This document shows, in pieces, positions 31,186 to 44,695 of a stretch of 64,000 nucleotides of DNA. Numbering within the stretch: the first letter of the stretch is position 1; every line of letters starts with the position of its first letter. The DNA lies in NCBI RefSeq assembly GCF_921293095.1, contig NC_060249.1, positions 81,851,907-81,915,906 of the forward strand, read 5' to 3'. Under the pieces are notes generated by a model. It did no database searches and was not told the origin of the DNA. It saw only the letters and a list, made by a program, of their open reading frames with translations. The position numbers and the translations under genes were made by a program. The stretch is from Ischnura elegans. Taxonomy: Eukaryota; Arthropoda; Insecta; Odonata; Coenagrionidae.

Positions 31186-31345
31186 GAGAACCCTGGCGAC
31201 GACATTATCCTGTTACTAACTAAAAGGCGCCAAGGGGACCGCGGCTGAACATCCCATCTGACGGACGGAGCGCTGCTCTTGAAGTGCCTCCTGAAGGTAC
31301 ACAAACAGGGATCGGGCAGCCTTTGAAAAATCTCAGCCACCATAT
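31186..31345 (-). mobile_element. Truncated copy of the tRNA-derived SINE
   Basis: It matches the body of the 59489 copy (aaggcgccaaggggaccgcgg, cccatctgacggacggagcg, gggatcgggcagc) but ends before the box B region. No tRNA head remains. Confidence 0.72.
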
Positions 31346-32752
31346 CCCTGCTATCTTCCCATGAAAAACTAAAACCATTCCATTCTTTTGTGATAACCTC
31401 GTGCATTTACCTGATTAACTTCGCCCAATGCGATTGAAGATACCTGGCAATTGATTCATTTAAAAAAATTGCACTTGTTTAAACTTGATGTTAGCCACAA
31501 GAATATTGTTCTAACGCAGTTTGTCCCAGGGAAAATATCTCAACTTTTAATTTAATTCTATTAGTAGTGAACTAAGGGAGAACTCAAAATCAGAACTAGA
31601 GAGGCAGCTGCCCCCCAGTCCCTCGCTGGGTGCGCACATGTGGTGGGCTATTAATATTAAAACGTGTATTTTCATCGATGCATAGAAGTGTCTGCAAAGA
31701 TAGGTGGGGGTTCAGTAATCAATTCGAAACACGTAGTTTTGGGTGTAACATATTTCCATTGAACTGACTTTTTTTCCTTCTATTCCGTTATGCAATAGTA
31801 AATGCTCCATGTTGAATAATAAATTAAGCCCCGATAAGTAGAACTTCATCCGGCGGATTTTCAATTATTATGCTCTAGAATTAAGAATAATATTTTTCTT
31901 TGATGGTAGCACAAACCAAGTGCTAACCGTCAAATCAATTTCAGAGGACTTAGAACTTAGACAAAACTATCATCCTTCCTACAAGTTAGTTTCAGCTTAA
32001 GTTAGACATTTCTCTCCTAATGGCAATTCTTAATACAATAAATACATAATTGGTTACTGTGAACCAATTATCATTCTTTTGGGGTTTTAGACTTCCCATA
32101 GAGCTAAATTACTCCTAGTTAAGTTTTTGTGAGCTATAGTTTAGCAGTTGATTACTATTACTAAGCTATGGATGTTTTAATATTTAAAACATTTTAGATA
32201 TTTTATAATTCAATTCGAGAGCTTGAGTTATATTTCCCATTAAAATGGAGCTTTTTCGACGTTTGTTGACTAATACAGCTGCGTTTAAATAAAAAATGAA
32301 TTGAGCACTAAAATTGCAGTGCTGCACGTAAATGTTATAATGCTTTCTAGCGGAGAATTTCGAAAAAGTTAATCTCTTGCTTTAATGTTTTTTAAATCAA
32401 ATAATGCTTATTAGGTAGGAAAGAAATTACATACCCCTACATTGGTACTCTCCCAAGGCTACCTGCCTTAGGCATATAATTGATTTTTTACCGGGCTTGT
32501 CGAGAAGAGAGGAAACGCTTATAAGTGTAGGAAAGGAAGGGTGGGATGAAGGGGGGGGCGGAGGAAGGACCGCGTGGTCTTGAATACAGTCCTAACGAAA
32601 GCTTGCGATCCAGATGCGCTGATGAGGGGAGGTAAAGTGCGTGGGAGGAGTGAGGGAAGGGAACGGAGGGGTATGTGGACACGTGGCGGTAGAATGGCCA
32701 ACATTGTGTTATAGCCAATATATAGGGATATTAGTAGCTAGTAATAGTTATA

Positions 32753-33386
32753 GGGATGGCAAGTGAAACAAAACGAAAATGTTTCGTTTCGACTCGGAGG
32801 CCTGGGTTTAGTTTCGTACCGCACGAAATTAAAATCACCAAGGAGTTTAGTTTCGAGCTGGGAAAAAACCAAATTAATCGAAACTCCGCTGCCCATAGCT
32901 AAGTTTCGATTTCAGAAATTGAGTGGAGTGGAAAAAAAAGAATAGTTTCGACCCATTACGTTTGACATGCGGGTAGAGAGGTTAAAACATTGAGCTTAAA
33001 AATCGAATGGCCAGTTTGCGTTTACTGTTCTCCTGTTAGTGGTAAAATATTTAGTGGTAAATTGCCCCATGCATTTAATGGCGGTAGGCCGAACCTCTAC
33101 TCCATTCAACCATAGTTCGTACTCGGTGTGTGGGTCGAGACTAAACTGTTTGAAGGCGAAGCACGCGGTCCCTCCGGTGCAAAACATTATCTGTGTTTCG
33201 TTTCGTCCCAGAGTTTTAGTTAAATTTCGACCCGAAGTAGTTTTGACTCCGATTTCGTTTTGACCCTTAGTTTAGCTCCCTGAGTTTAATTCTTTTCGTT
33301 TTGTTTCTACATTTCGCTGCCGGGAACGAAATTATTGAAGTAGGTATCACTGGTTTTGAATTTCGTTTCGTTTCACTTGCCATCTC
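32753..33386. mobile_element. hAT-like MITE
   Basis: The inverted ends share GATGGCAAGTGAAAC and then a/gAAACGAAA. The flanks tagttata (32745-32752) and tggttcta (33387-33394) match at six of eight bases, fitting an aged 8-base hAT duplication. The interior is rich in tttcg repeats and has no transposase. Confidence 0.72.
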
Positions 33387-33500
33387 TGGTTCTAGTGTCT
33401 TACTTTTCTTTTTCCAAAAATGTCCTTACAAATGCCATAAGTTCTCATTAGGACTGCAGGTGACGTGGCCGCTCTGATATTCATGAAATCAATGTCATTT

Positions 33501-33682
33501 AAGGCTCCTTGCACATGCACCAATTTTGGACGACGGGTAAAAAGTCAGAAGATATCTTATCGGTGGAGGATTGCTTGCACATACGCCGGATTTTAACCGA
33601 TCAAGCGATCACTTGCTTGGTGTTCGTGATCAACTGACTTGTTATCGGTACCAGTGTGTCGGTCAGCGTGCAAGCTCCCCAA
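33501..33682. mobile_element. Possible small TIR element
   Basis: The left end ggctccttgcac and the reversed right end ggagcttgcac look like diverged inverted repeats about 180 bases apart, with further inverted similarity inside. No target duplication was seen. Confidence 0.35.
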
Positions 33683-36600
33683 GACCTCTAATGGTTCACT
33701 CTTGAAATGTGGAAGGCCGATATTTTGCCGGCCATCATAAATCGCTTTATGAGCAAGGAGCCTGACGTTTGATATTTTATTGTTGATGTTGTTAAGGAGT
33801 TGTTGATTGGAGGAGATGGGGTACTGTAGAGGAGAGAGAAATAAGGGAAAGTAGTTTGTAGTTATGAGGCGAAAAGAAACTGTATCTTCAAGAAAATTAA
33901 GAGGATTTGGAACAGAGCAAACATCTAAAGTTACAGCCACTATTGACTTGGAGGGTATAGTACCGAAAGTTCTTGCTAGAAGAATGGGGAAATTAAGGAA
34001 TCCCTTAGGGAATAGTTTTTAATTTTTTAAGGGAAATAATACGCAAGTGTAATTTATCGTGAAATTAAATTTACATAATTTGAATATTACTAAAAAAAGT
34101 GTCGACCATTATTTTTTAAACTGATAGAATATTTATGAATGTTGTTCTATCGCCTAGATTTGTGATAAAAAATTGAGAGTTTTTGCTATAGGGCTAGCGC
34201 TGTATATGCATTCACAATATTAATTATTTTCCATCTGAAATCCCGCCGTTCGCATCGTTTACCAGGAAAGGTTGGTCATTTTATCAAATTCAATAAAGTC
34301 TATGGCCATAGTCTCCAAAGAGTCTATTTAAATGGATTGCTAGTCAGATGAAAGGAAATATTGAAACCCAGTGAATATTTATAAAACTAGTTATTTTGGA
34401 GAGGATATTACATTGCGCGTCATATGTACCAAAAAAGCGTTCCTTTGTTCGAAAAATTCCATCGAACCTTTGTGAGAAAAAGGTGACTGTGTGCAGGGTT
34501 TTTGATGAGGTGGGCATCACTGACATTTTCATTCCGTCTCCATTCCTTTGGCCTCATCTCCGCTCGGATCTCATTGACTTTGACGTTGACGTCCTCTCTT
34601 CGGAATGGGATGTGATCCCTAGCAGTTCGGTGACGACAGCGACGCGACGGGTGGAAGAATATGAAAGTGTCGGGATTGCCCGATAGTATCCATCAAATAA
34701 CATGGCCTTAGGTACCGTCCCACCATTCCTCTTAGTAGAGTATTTAACCTGTCATAAGCTCTGTATGGACTTGCGGTTATCGTTCTTTTTCCATGGCCTC
34801 TGGAAGCAATTGAGAGGGTTATTAACCGCTTTAGAAATGAAAAAGAGATTTTTGGATAGGGCATATTATCCAGAAATTATTGAGAATTTTTTAATTTCAT
34901 GGGTTTAATAGGTCATTATTTAAAAAAATGCAAAGATCTTTATGCCCTTCTTTAATTTCTTTTATCACAAAACTTCTCAAAGTTGTGGGAGCCAAACATG
35001 TCACCTCTTAGCAAATTTGTTTTTTGTCGCAACGCACCTACTCTTGGTCTTCCCAAAAAATTTTGATAAAATTTAATTTTTGTTTCCAGAAATTTTTTTT
35101 GTTTGGAATAATGATGTAAGAAACGAAAGTCTTCATCCAGTTAAAGAATTCTTTTCGTATTAGTTGACACTTTTCCCGTAACATTTAGCAAATAATTTTC
35201 TCCTGGAGTTTCCTAAATACACTAGACCAAAGATTTTGGGATACATATTACAATTACAATTATACTTGAATATAAGAGGAAATCAAAGATTTTTTACTGC
35301 TCATAATTTTATTAAATACAGACCTTATTTTAACAGATTGCTGTTCATAGTCAGGATAGTAAGGTTTATTCTTCATGCCAATAAAATTGTATTGTATTTA
35401 TCAACGCGCTCACTCAAAATGTTGGTTGTATATTAGGTTTTTCAGAATTAAATCAGCTTCGAGCCTATAAAATATTTTTGGGAATATGTATCTATTTACT
35501 TAATCTTTAATCAATTTTGATAGTATTATACAGTACCTCATTTTCAAGCTCAAACCAACATAAATCAGTTATTCGCATTTTGGAGGCGCCTTTAAAGCTA
35601 TTACAGCTGTGTGGAATAAAAAAATAGTACTTTAATGGTGTTTGCAAAAGATACAATTTTTGTCAATATTTTCAATTTCAATTTTCAAAGCACTCCATGT
35701 AACTACTCCCATTGATTTTTTTAACAACTGATGAATTTTTCACTGGGGTCAATATCTCGTCCCCTCAATTTAGTAGATTGTTTTTCTTTTTCCTCGATTC
35801 TCTGACCTTTCAGTTTATTGTTTTTCCAGGAAAAAACCTTACCTCCTCTCGTGTAGTAAAGCCTGAGAGGAAAAGAGGACGAGAAAATATTTGAAGCTGG
35901 TCCATCAATCATCACTCTTTTTAATATCGCCACCCCACCTGCGTCTCGGGTCAATATGCTCCCAGGGCATAATATGTGGCTGAACTCAATTATCTGCTGC
36001 AAGTAGCGTAATGCATCGATGAAATTTATAAATATTAACCATTAACCTGGAATTTGCGTAACTATTTTTCATATAGCATTTAATATAGCTTGTGAAATTC
36101 ACCATAAACTCCCATACTTTCTTTAATAAATTATATTCTCTGGGTAAGAATATCAGAATAGATGTGATTGTATGTTGCTCATTCCATTAATAGTATTTGA
36201 TTTAAAAGCATGTTAGTCATCGAGAAAAAAATTGAAATAAAGAACTAACTTTAGTTGCCAGAATCTCACGTACTTAAAGCGATGAGACGCCAGGTTATCA
36301 ATAAGGAATGGGAGATTTTCACGGGCTAAAGGGGTGGTTATTGGACATTTTGGTTCTTTAAGTTTTAGCTCATAAATAGCTAATTTTGTACATGCATATA
36401 AGAATATTTCTGTATGTGCTAGAAACAAAGCTTTTTATAACATTATAAGCAAAATTAACAAATATTTGTCGAATAATTGCTAGTGATAAAATTGTTTCAT
36501 CTGACTACCTTTTGCTACACTCAAGCTCCAGGTATCTACCAGCGTTATCGATATGGAACTGAATAGGGATATCCGAAAATTTCCAAGTTTAGTCTGCTGT

Positions 36601-39600
36601 AATTCCTTTGAAATTATTAATTTCACCGGAGAAAGGATTTTTATAACAGAAATCATGCTTTAACTCATGAGCAAGGTGAAGTTATGGGCTGTCTTCCGTT
36701 TCTTGAGAGAATGAAGATTTCGTCTTCATCCGTATATTTTCTAATTCTTTTGACAGCCATCGAATAAATTACTTACAAGTGGTTAAAGTTTTGTACTTCT
36801 ATTGCATTTACCCAGAAGATAGTATGCAGCTTTGAAAAAAAATATGCACTTAGAAAAAATATGCAATCTGAAAGAGTGGTGTGGAATCCTCACGAAATAT
36901 TAACCATGTTAGCCAGTGTTTCCCGAACTTTACCGCGCCACCGTACAGTGGTGAATTATTAAGTGCAATGTTTAAGCATTCACACCAAACTTGAAATTCG
37001 TCATGGAACGGCATTTTTCAAATATGCTATTGCCAAATTTTATTAACTTTTTGGTCAACTTTCTTTTTTCATGACCGTGAAGCGGTGCTAGGGAAATTAT
37101 TGCTGTATATAATGATTTTGGTTTTTTTTATGGTAGTAATTTAAACGATAATATTCTGTTGAAAGAATGTAAATATCTGTTATAGGGGTGGTTCATGCAT
37201 GATTTCAGTTCAATTACCTTTGTTCGCAGACTTCACTGGGTGGTAGTCCTCTGGTCTGGAATTTCATTTAAGTGATGTTTAAGAAATTCTGGCTTGTAAC
37301 ATCTGAGGAGAAAAGTCATTGGGAACCCATCTCCATAGCCGTGTTTATATGTTAATGGCGACCTACCTATACTTCACTTCTTTAAACTTTCTTCGCGTAA
37401 ATATTTCCCTCCTGCTAGGTACCCTCTCCCAGGCCGTTGTTGGATCCAGAATATTTGGATTCCTAAAGGTTTTCAGCAAATGCATTCCAAGCCTCCAACT
37501 TTTCTTTCTTTCGATATCTGTCCACGGAGGAACATTCCAGTTTATGGACTCAATGTGCGCGGAAAAGGTTAAAGATGTTATTTGCTTTTAAACTCCGAAA
37601 ATTGTTCTGTTGAGATTCATTTTAAAGAAATATAAATACATATTTTTAAAATTTTGCATATGAACTCCAATTTTAAATTAAAAATTAGCTAATTCTAGTA
37701 TACGCATTTTACATGTTAGTACCGTTTTTATGGAATATTCACTGTTTTCAGAAATCATTTTTAATTTACCTGAATTTGTGTTTATATCCCGTTTACTATC
37801 CACAGTACCTACACCGTCAACGTTTCGCTAGTAGAAAATTCGGGCTATCGATAATCTTTAATCGATTCTGACGAAAAATTAATATGTACTATGCATGTAT
37901 AATATTATTATAATAATATTGATATGTATGCATATAATAATTTTTCATTAGATTATCGACGCTCCATGCATGACGCACCTTCGTGTTTACCTTTATATTT
38001 ATAAATTTCAAAGCACTCCCATTACGCCCATTCCTATGAAATTGTGTACTACTCGTATGGTTCGTGCGGGAGTCTCCTGAAATAGACCAGCCTGTAAGAT
38101 ATCGGGTTTTGTTAATTTTCTCAAACAAAATCCTCTAAAATTGTTGAAAATTTAATATTAAGTGTCCAAGAGAAAACTTGTCACTTATAGCAGTTTCTGT
38201 AAAGGTATTTTACATTCGTACGTTCCCCTTGGTAAAAAAAAACCGCTCTAGTTTGACGTCTTAAAAATGCACGAAAATAAAACAATGGGATACTATCGTT
38301 ATTTCTTTTGGTAAAACACGAAATGTTTGAGGTATTTTCTGTCGCACTGATGCGATCAAATGGGGTATTTTTACAGCTTACTTGAAAGTAATTTAATTTT
38401 GTCTAAAGAAATGCTTTGGCCTTACTTCGAGCCAAACAATTAAAGTTTTCGATTGGTCATGCGGAGGTTGTGTTACAGCTCTACAGCCTCATTTAGTTTT
38501 CACCTCGTAACTTGCAGGGATGTACTTGGAGAAGCTAATTGAATGTGCGGTAATTATGTCGAGGTTCCAAAATAAGGTACTGTTGCAAGATTTTGAATAT
38601 TATATGGAAGTTATCTCTTATGAACCAAAATTCTAGATATAAATGGGTCGTACCTCTAGGAAGGGTGAGAAAATTTTATACCAGTTATTGATATTATGCT
38701 AAAATGGTTTTATTTCTGATCCTATATTTTTTATAAGCTTGTTTAAAAATTCTTACTTTAGCCTCAATCAAACACTCAATATTATATTATGATGTTTGCA
38801 TGCAGACTTCATACTTCCAGCAAGAAGCTATTTGTATTTTCTAATGAAACCGATTGATACTGAAAATTTAAAGAGAATTAAATCGTAACGGGAATGCACT
38901 AAATACTAATATTAAAACATAAATGTTCGTAATTTAATTTCAATACTATTCTATCACGGATTTCATAAGTGATAGAATTCAATCTCCTCTTTAACGCATC
39001 CATGCATTAGAGAATTAGCTTAAAAGCCGTACACGAACAAATGTTAATACTTCTTTTTTGACTTTTTTATTGTTAAATTCAATTTCCGTATATTGCTCTT
39101 AAGTTTCACCTTTTACTTGACGTTTCAAAAATTAAATTGATTCGTAAAAATAGTTGTATAGAATGCAGGCACATGGATGCAAAGAATTCAGAAGGAGAGG
39201 AAAAAATTGGCTTTTTGCTTGAACACAAATATAAAATTTACTATTTTCGAATCTTTAAATGTAATATTTAATTTCGTACTGCAAAATTTAATTCCTTCGT
39301 GTCTTCTGTATAGTAGTAATAAACTAATTCGAAAATTTTAAAGTTTGAAAAGCCTTGTTTTCTTTGAATAGTCCCTGTAGTATGTGAGAGACTAAGGGGA
39401 ATAACGAGTCTTTCACCGGAATGCCTGACGCCAGAACTTCATCTATTTGTCGTCCATTGCGTCTCCGCAAAAGTCTACACTAGATATTCTGACCTAATTC
39501 TGGGCAGCTATTTCTTTTTTCCGCTTACTTGATAGAGACAAAACAAGAGAAAATGTTTGTTCCCGACCTCGAGAGGGGACCTCGTATCGGTGTGTACGTG

Positions 39601-42600
39601 AGTACTTAACGATGCGTCTCGGAAATATCAACTACTGTTTGCTTGGCTGAAATATAACTTAGGTTTGCATCTCAGAAATACTTGGACGAGAACAATTAAG
39701 CTGTTGGCAAGACTGTCGGTGTAGTGGTCGAGGGTAATTCACATTCATTCATAATTCATAACTTAAATATATTCTCATGTGAAAATAAAGCCGCAGGTTT
39801 GTTCTCATTCCTCAAATAAGTACATTTTTTCCTCTAAACAGTGATGGATCTAGGGCCTATTTTCCAGAGTTTTTTTTCTATTGCCACAATTACAAGTTAT
39901 TTTTCTTAAACGTGAACGTTTCTTTGGACATTGGAGTAATTATCAATGTTTCCATAAATTTATGAGTATTTCAACATTATTCTGCAATCACAACACATTT
40001 TGATCCTGGGAGTAATGTTTGCGATGGCTACTTTTTGAGTTTTTGCAGTGTGGTTTCTGTAGGTAATGTTGTAGTACACTTCAGGGTCATCATAAATGGA
40101 AAAAGTAATGAAGGAATGCTTGAGAAATTTTGCAAATAGTCAGGGTTTGGAATTCGTTTATGTCAAATAATAAATTAAAAGCAAATGTTATTCATTACCG
40201 CTCGAATTTTTTTCTTGTGAGAGCGGCAGAGTAAGACGTTACTTATACCATGTAGGAATAACGGAAAATTTCTCGCTTTTATTGAGAAGTTTATACAAAG
40301 AATAAATGTTATTTTCTTTTCATTGATCAATGCATGTGTGGCGTCTATATTTTATAGTTTTATGAGTTTTCATTTCATATTGGTCGTTTTTAAATGTTGC
40401 TATGCAAGAAATTTTGTTTAAAATAAATAAACATGCATCAGGGTTTTTGCGGCAATAGAGTACACATCGCATGGAGTTCGGTGTTCTTATTTAGCTATTT
40501 TATTTTAATTAAGTTTTAGGGACCCTCTTAAGGCCCCTTACATGCTTTCACCTTATTTAGGTATCATTCGTCAACACTGCCAGCACCAAAAATTCTCCTC
40601 TTAACAAATTGTTGTGGGTGTAGATGATTTTCTTTGCAGATATCCATCTCCATATTTCAATCTGTCGAAACACCTTCAGAATTCTTATTTTCTCTACAGC
40701 GATTCCCTTCTTCGACTCTATTCTCGCCCTTAAAATTCTTCCCTTCATCATCGTAATTAGGGGCGCATCAAGTGAAACTCCTTTTCTTTTCAACCTTCGC
40801 AGACCCCTTTGTTCCCCATCTTTCTCTGTTTCCTGAGCTTTGTCAAATGTCTCATTCTCTCTCAGTTTCTCTGTTGCCGGGTGAAGAAATAATAGGATGA
40901 AGCGCACGAATCTCGCAACTCCCGACTCAGCATTTTTCGAAAGTGAAAGCGTCCCCTTCCTTCCCACACACTAAGAAAGTTCAAGGAGCGGTCGCTTGAG
41001 CCTTTCCTCCAAGTACTCCCCCGCATTCCACCCTCTCACTTGGAGAGTTTGTATTTGTGCTCGGGGGGTGTCCTGTTCTCCCCTAACGTTTTGACCATGG
41101 AAACTTTGGCCGTATCGTTTCTACGGATAGTGTCAGGGAAATTTGATTCCCGTTCAGGGGTATTGGGGTATGTAGTATCAAGAAAATATCGCTACCAAAT
41201 ACAGAGGCTTAATTTAGAGTTTCTATCAAGTTCCTTTTTATTTTGAGCGTGGTATGGAAGGTTTATCTGGAATGCAGCTGTGTTTTCCCGAGAATGCGAC
41301 AGGATTTTGTGGAAAAATTACGAGTAGATCGTCCCTTTTAGGTTTAATTTGAGTGGTTGTCGGCGGGGAAGGAAATATTCCCTGCCATGAAAATTGCTGT
41401 GTCGAGAGAGAGGTTTTGGGGTTGTAACCCTCGTTGGTAAATATATGTAAAATTAAAACAAAATTTGATTCGACACGTTAATTTTTATGGGAAAGTCGCG
41501 GCTTAGAATAACGTCAAAGTGACCTTTTGAAATGTATATAATTAAATATACAGGATACACCTTTCCATACTGTTCTTTTAATGATTCTAGTCATGTCAAC
41601 AAACATGAATGCGTATGCATTCGGAGGAAAGATGTGTTGTCGCTGAAAAAAAATATTAAGAGAAACTTTGCGAATACAATCCTTACGAAATCCAAAATTT
41701 TAGTGCATATTTTTCCCATAATTAGAACACGATATGTTTTACTAGCTTAAAACTAACCTAACCCATTATTTCTCCTCTGAATAGCTTTTGAAAACAATTG
41801 GTTTCACAAATCATATGAAAAACTGTCTTGAAAAAGTAACTCTTAACATTTTGGATGGGGTTATAGCATCCCTAACCATTGTGCAAGAAATTGAATTGGT
41901 TATTCAGGCTTGAGAAGGAAGGGTTATTTTGCATAAATAAATCGTTTGCTGACCACATTTTTTCTGTTCATTTGAAAAAAATTGGCCTACCATTTCGACG
42001 TACCATGATTTTTACCATGCACTCTCCTTTTACTCGCCGAAGTGTTATTACAATCGAGCTTCATGTGCTGTTGATGATATGGAGGAATTCAAGAATGTTA
42101 TGCGCAATAATCCACGCATAAATAAACGCGTAAATAAAATATTTCTATAAATTAATCAGTGAAAAAATGAAATATTTGCCGAAAAACATTGTTACAGCTT
42201 TTATTCTTTCCCTCAATTCAATATTACTGTGAAGGCTAAAGGGTTTTTTTTCTCTTTAGCAAAATATTAGCTTGACTTAATTACTGCAATAGTAGCTTAT
42301 ATTTGTCTTATTGTTTCCCTAAACCATGGTGTCGGCAGTCTACGAAAGATCAAGGCTATCAAAAGATATCTAACGTGCCTACAGAATACTAGTAATTCAA
42401 TGGGAATGGCTTGAGGAACCGAAGTGTGGAGGTCTGTGTGGTGAAAGTATCCTCAAGGGGTAGATGTACAGCGGTGAGTGGAACTGGCCATTATTTAGGC
42501 GTTGGGGAGGCGACAACGTGGGCCAAGGGGAAAAAGATAGGTTTGTGGAAGAGCAACTCACATTCGAGATCACTCCATCTCCACCGCTCTTTCTCCCTTT

Positions 42601-43393
42601 CTGTTAGACCTTCACGCAGCGGCGCAGGCGCTGGAATTATTTAGATATCGTCCCATTAGGTTAGCTGAGAGGCTACCAGAAGATGGGACAAGACGGGAAA
42701 GCTTGCCCGTCACGGGGGTAAAATAACGATAGTGATTGGCAAAAGGAAAGGATACCTGATATCATTTGAGGCATGGAAAGAAGAAGGAATGTTCCACGCT
42801 GTGTAACATAAAAAAGTTATAATGCTTGATGTGGACAATATTTGTGCAAAATAAATGTTTGAAATTGGCCTTTTAAAAATTTTTTCAAAACTTCGGGATA
42901 CCACAAGTAATATTGTTTGCTTCGGACATTTATATGGCTCTTGTGATGATTGGTCAAAATCACCATGAATTGATGAATAGTACTATCTAGTAAAAATATG
43001 TATTCTTTGTTCGTTTTCTTTTGTTCTATCTGAAAAAAGCCCTCCGTCACAAGTCATCGACATTAAAGTTCCACAGTTGAAGTTTAGTCCAAACATAGCT
43101 TTATCTAAGGATTCTTAGCATTAAAACTGAGAATTTGAGATGATTATGCCTTCAAGACTCCTAAATCAATAGTGTGGGAAGGATATTCTGTAACGGAAGG
43201 ATATCCCGTCAACTCAAATGTAAAATGTGATAGAATCATTTTGAAAGCGAGGGATCTCCGGAACAACTTTATTGGCTTTACAACGGTAAGAGAGAGAAAA
43301 TGAATCTTGATCGAACTAAATTATATATCACACATATTAATCAGCTACCCTGTAACACTATCACGCGAATATTTGGTGGAGGTTTGATGATAA

Positions 43394-44208
43394 AGCCTGA
43401 ATCACACGATAATTTTTTCCACTCCTTCCGAGGGACAGCTCCAGCGATTGCTTCAAAGATGTTGAAAAAACGCCGTTTAATGGGATAATTTTCCGCGATG
43501 GTTGTAGGGATGGAAATCCCATGTATTTTTCCATCACTCGGAAACTTCTTGCGTCGATGAAACCATCCCTGGCACCGTCCTTTAGCCCACGAATATTACA
43601 AGACAGGATCCCCTCTATGTACTCAACAAGTTTCCTTTAAAAGTTTTATCACTCATCGCGCACTTAAATAGGTTTTCAAAAGTCGCCTCTCGTGTCGCTA
43701 ATGGACAAATTGATCCAAGTTTCACAAGGAAATAAGGAATAATTAGGGGTATTAACCAAAAATTACACATATGATGATGTGATATTTCAAATTCATTACT
43801 TTTCAATGTTATTCCTCGCATTTTATAATATTTTACTGGAAAATATCAAATAACATCACATTACACTCATCACCGCGCCACGGACATTTTTGAAAACAGA
43901 TTAAAATGCAACCGAAGTGGCAACAGAAATCAGCCTTCTATAGGATGAAATTGGACCTCCTCTATGTAATCCCCTTGCTTCAGCCAACCAGAAGGCACGG
44001 CCGCAAACAGCGATTGAAACGCCCCGCTTGGCTTGTAATTGAATGAAAGTTGTAATTACGGAAAGTGACGGAAAAAGAGATGGAAAGAGGGAAAATGGTG
44101 AAAAACCGTGAAATTCAGATAATGAACGATCGCGCTTTTGGTCCCCGATAACCTATCGCTTGAGCTATCATTTCGAAGGACGGAAAAAATGATCGTGTGA
44201 TTCAGGCT
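43394..44208. mobile_element. 815-bp MITE with TAA duplication
   Basis: The ends are near-perfect inverted repeats of about 26 bases, beginning AGCCTGAATCACACGAT and continuing into attttttcc. TAA lies at 43391-43393 and 44209-44211. The interior has no recognisable transposase. The pattern matches Harbinger-type non-autonomous elements. Confidence 0.82.
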
Positions 44209-44630
44209 TAAGACGTAAATCCCTGCAAAACGGCATCAAAAGTCGGGCACAATCGGTCGGCTACTAGTGAGTCATTTCCCATTCCTTGTTTTTGATGGAG
44301 AAATGGGATTTGTGGCGGAGAAATGGAAAACCTGCGCTTGAGAGTGACTACGCTCAACGACATATCTTGGAGTGCAATCATACTTTCCCGCCTGCCCGAG
44401 AAAACGTTTTTTTTTCGCAGCTCGGCAGAACGCTTCTCCTACTTACATATAAGCAAATCTATAACGACCAAGTAGCTGTCGAGTCGCCCGAATGCGTTCA
44501 TTCTCGGCGATTGACCGTTTGTTTGAGGCTGGTGAGCGGTCGAGCACAACCTCACTCATTCAACATTAGACTCGAACGTATGCATTCGATACGTACATCA
44601 ACGATGAAATTCGCCATAAAAAAACATTTG

Positions 44631-44695
44631 GCTTTGCTGGGATTCGAATCCGGAACTCCCGATTGCAAGGTATGCTACCAATTACACCACAAAGC
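44631..44695 (-). pseudogene. tRNA-like pseudogene
   Basis: The minus strand reads as a tRNA-like unit: GCTTTGT and GCAAAGC can pair as a seven-base acceptor stem, TGGTGTAATTGGTAGCA resembles box A, and GGATTCGAATCC is a good box B and T arm. It is only about 65 bases long, and the anticodon arm has a mismatch and lacks U33. I therefore call it a degenerate tRNA or a SINE head rather than a working tRNA. Confidence 0.5.

Noticed and set aside
34396..34686. Open frame with a possible acceptor (gtgtgcag) as an exon
   Set aside because: The sequence has no recognisable fold, and the phase does not link to any supported exon.
40557..40967. 136-residue open frame on the minus strand
   Set aside because: It is rich in Lys, Arg and Glu with no recognisable domain, and no splice or start context was found. 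It probably reflects base composition.
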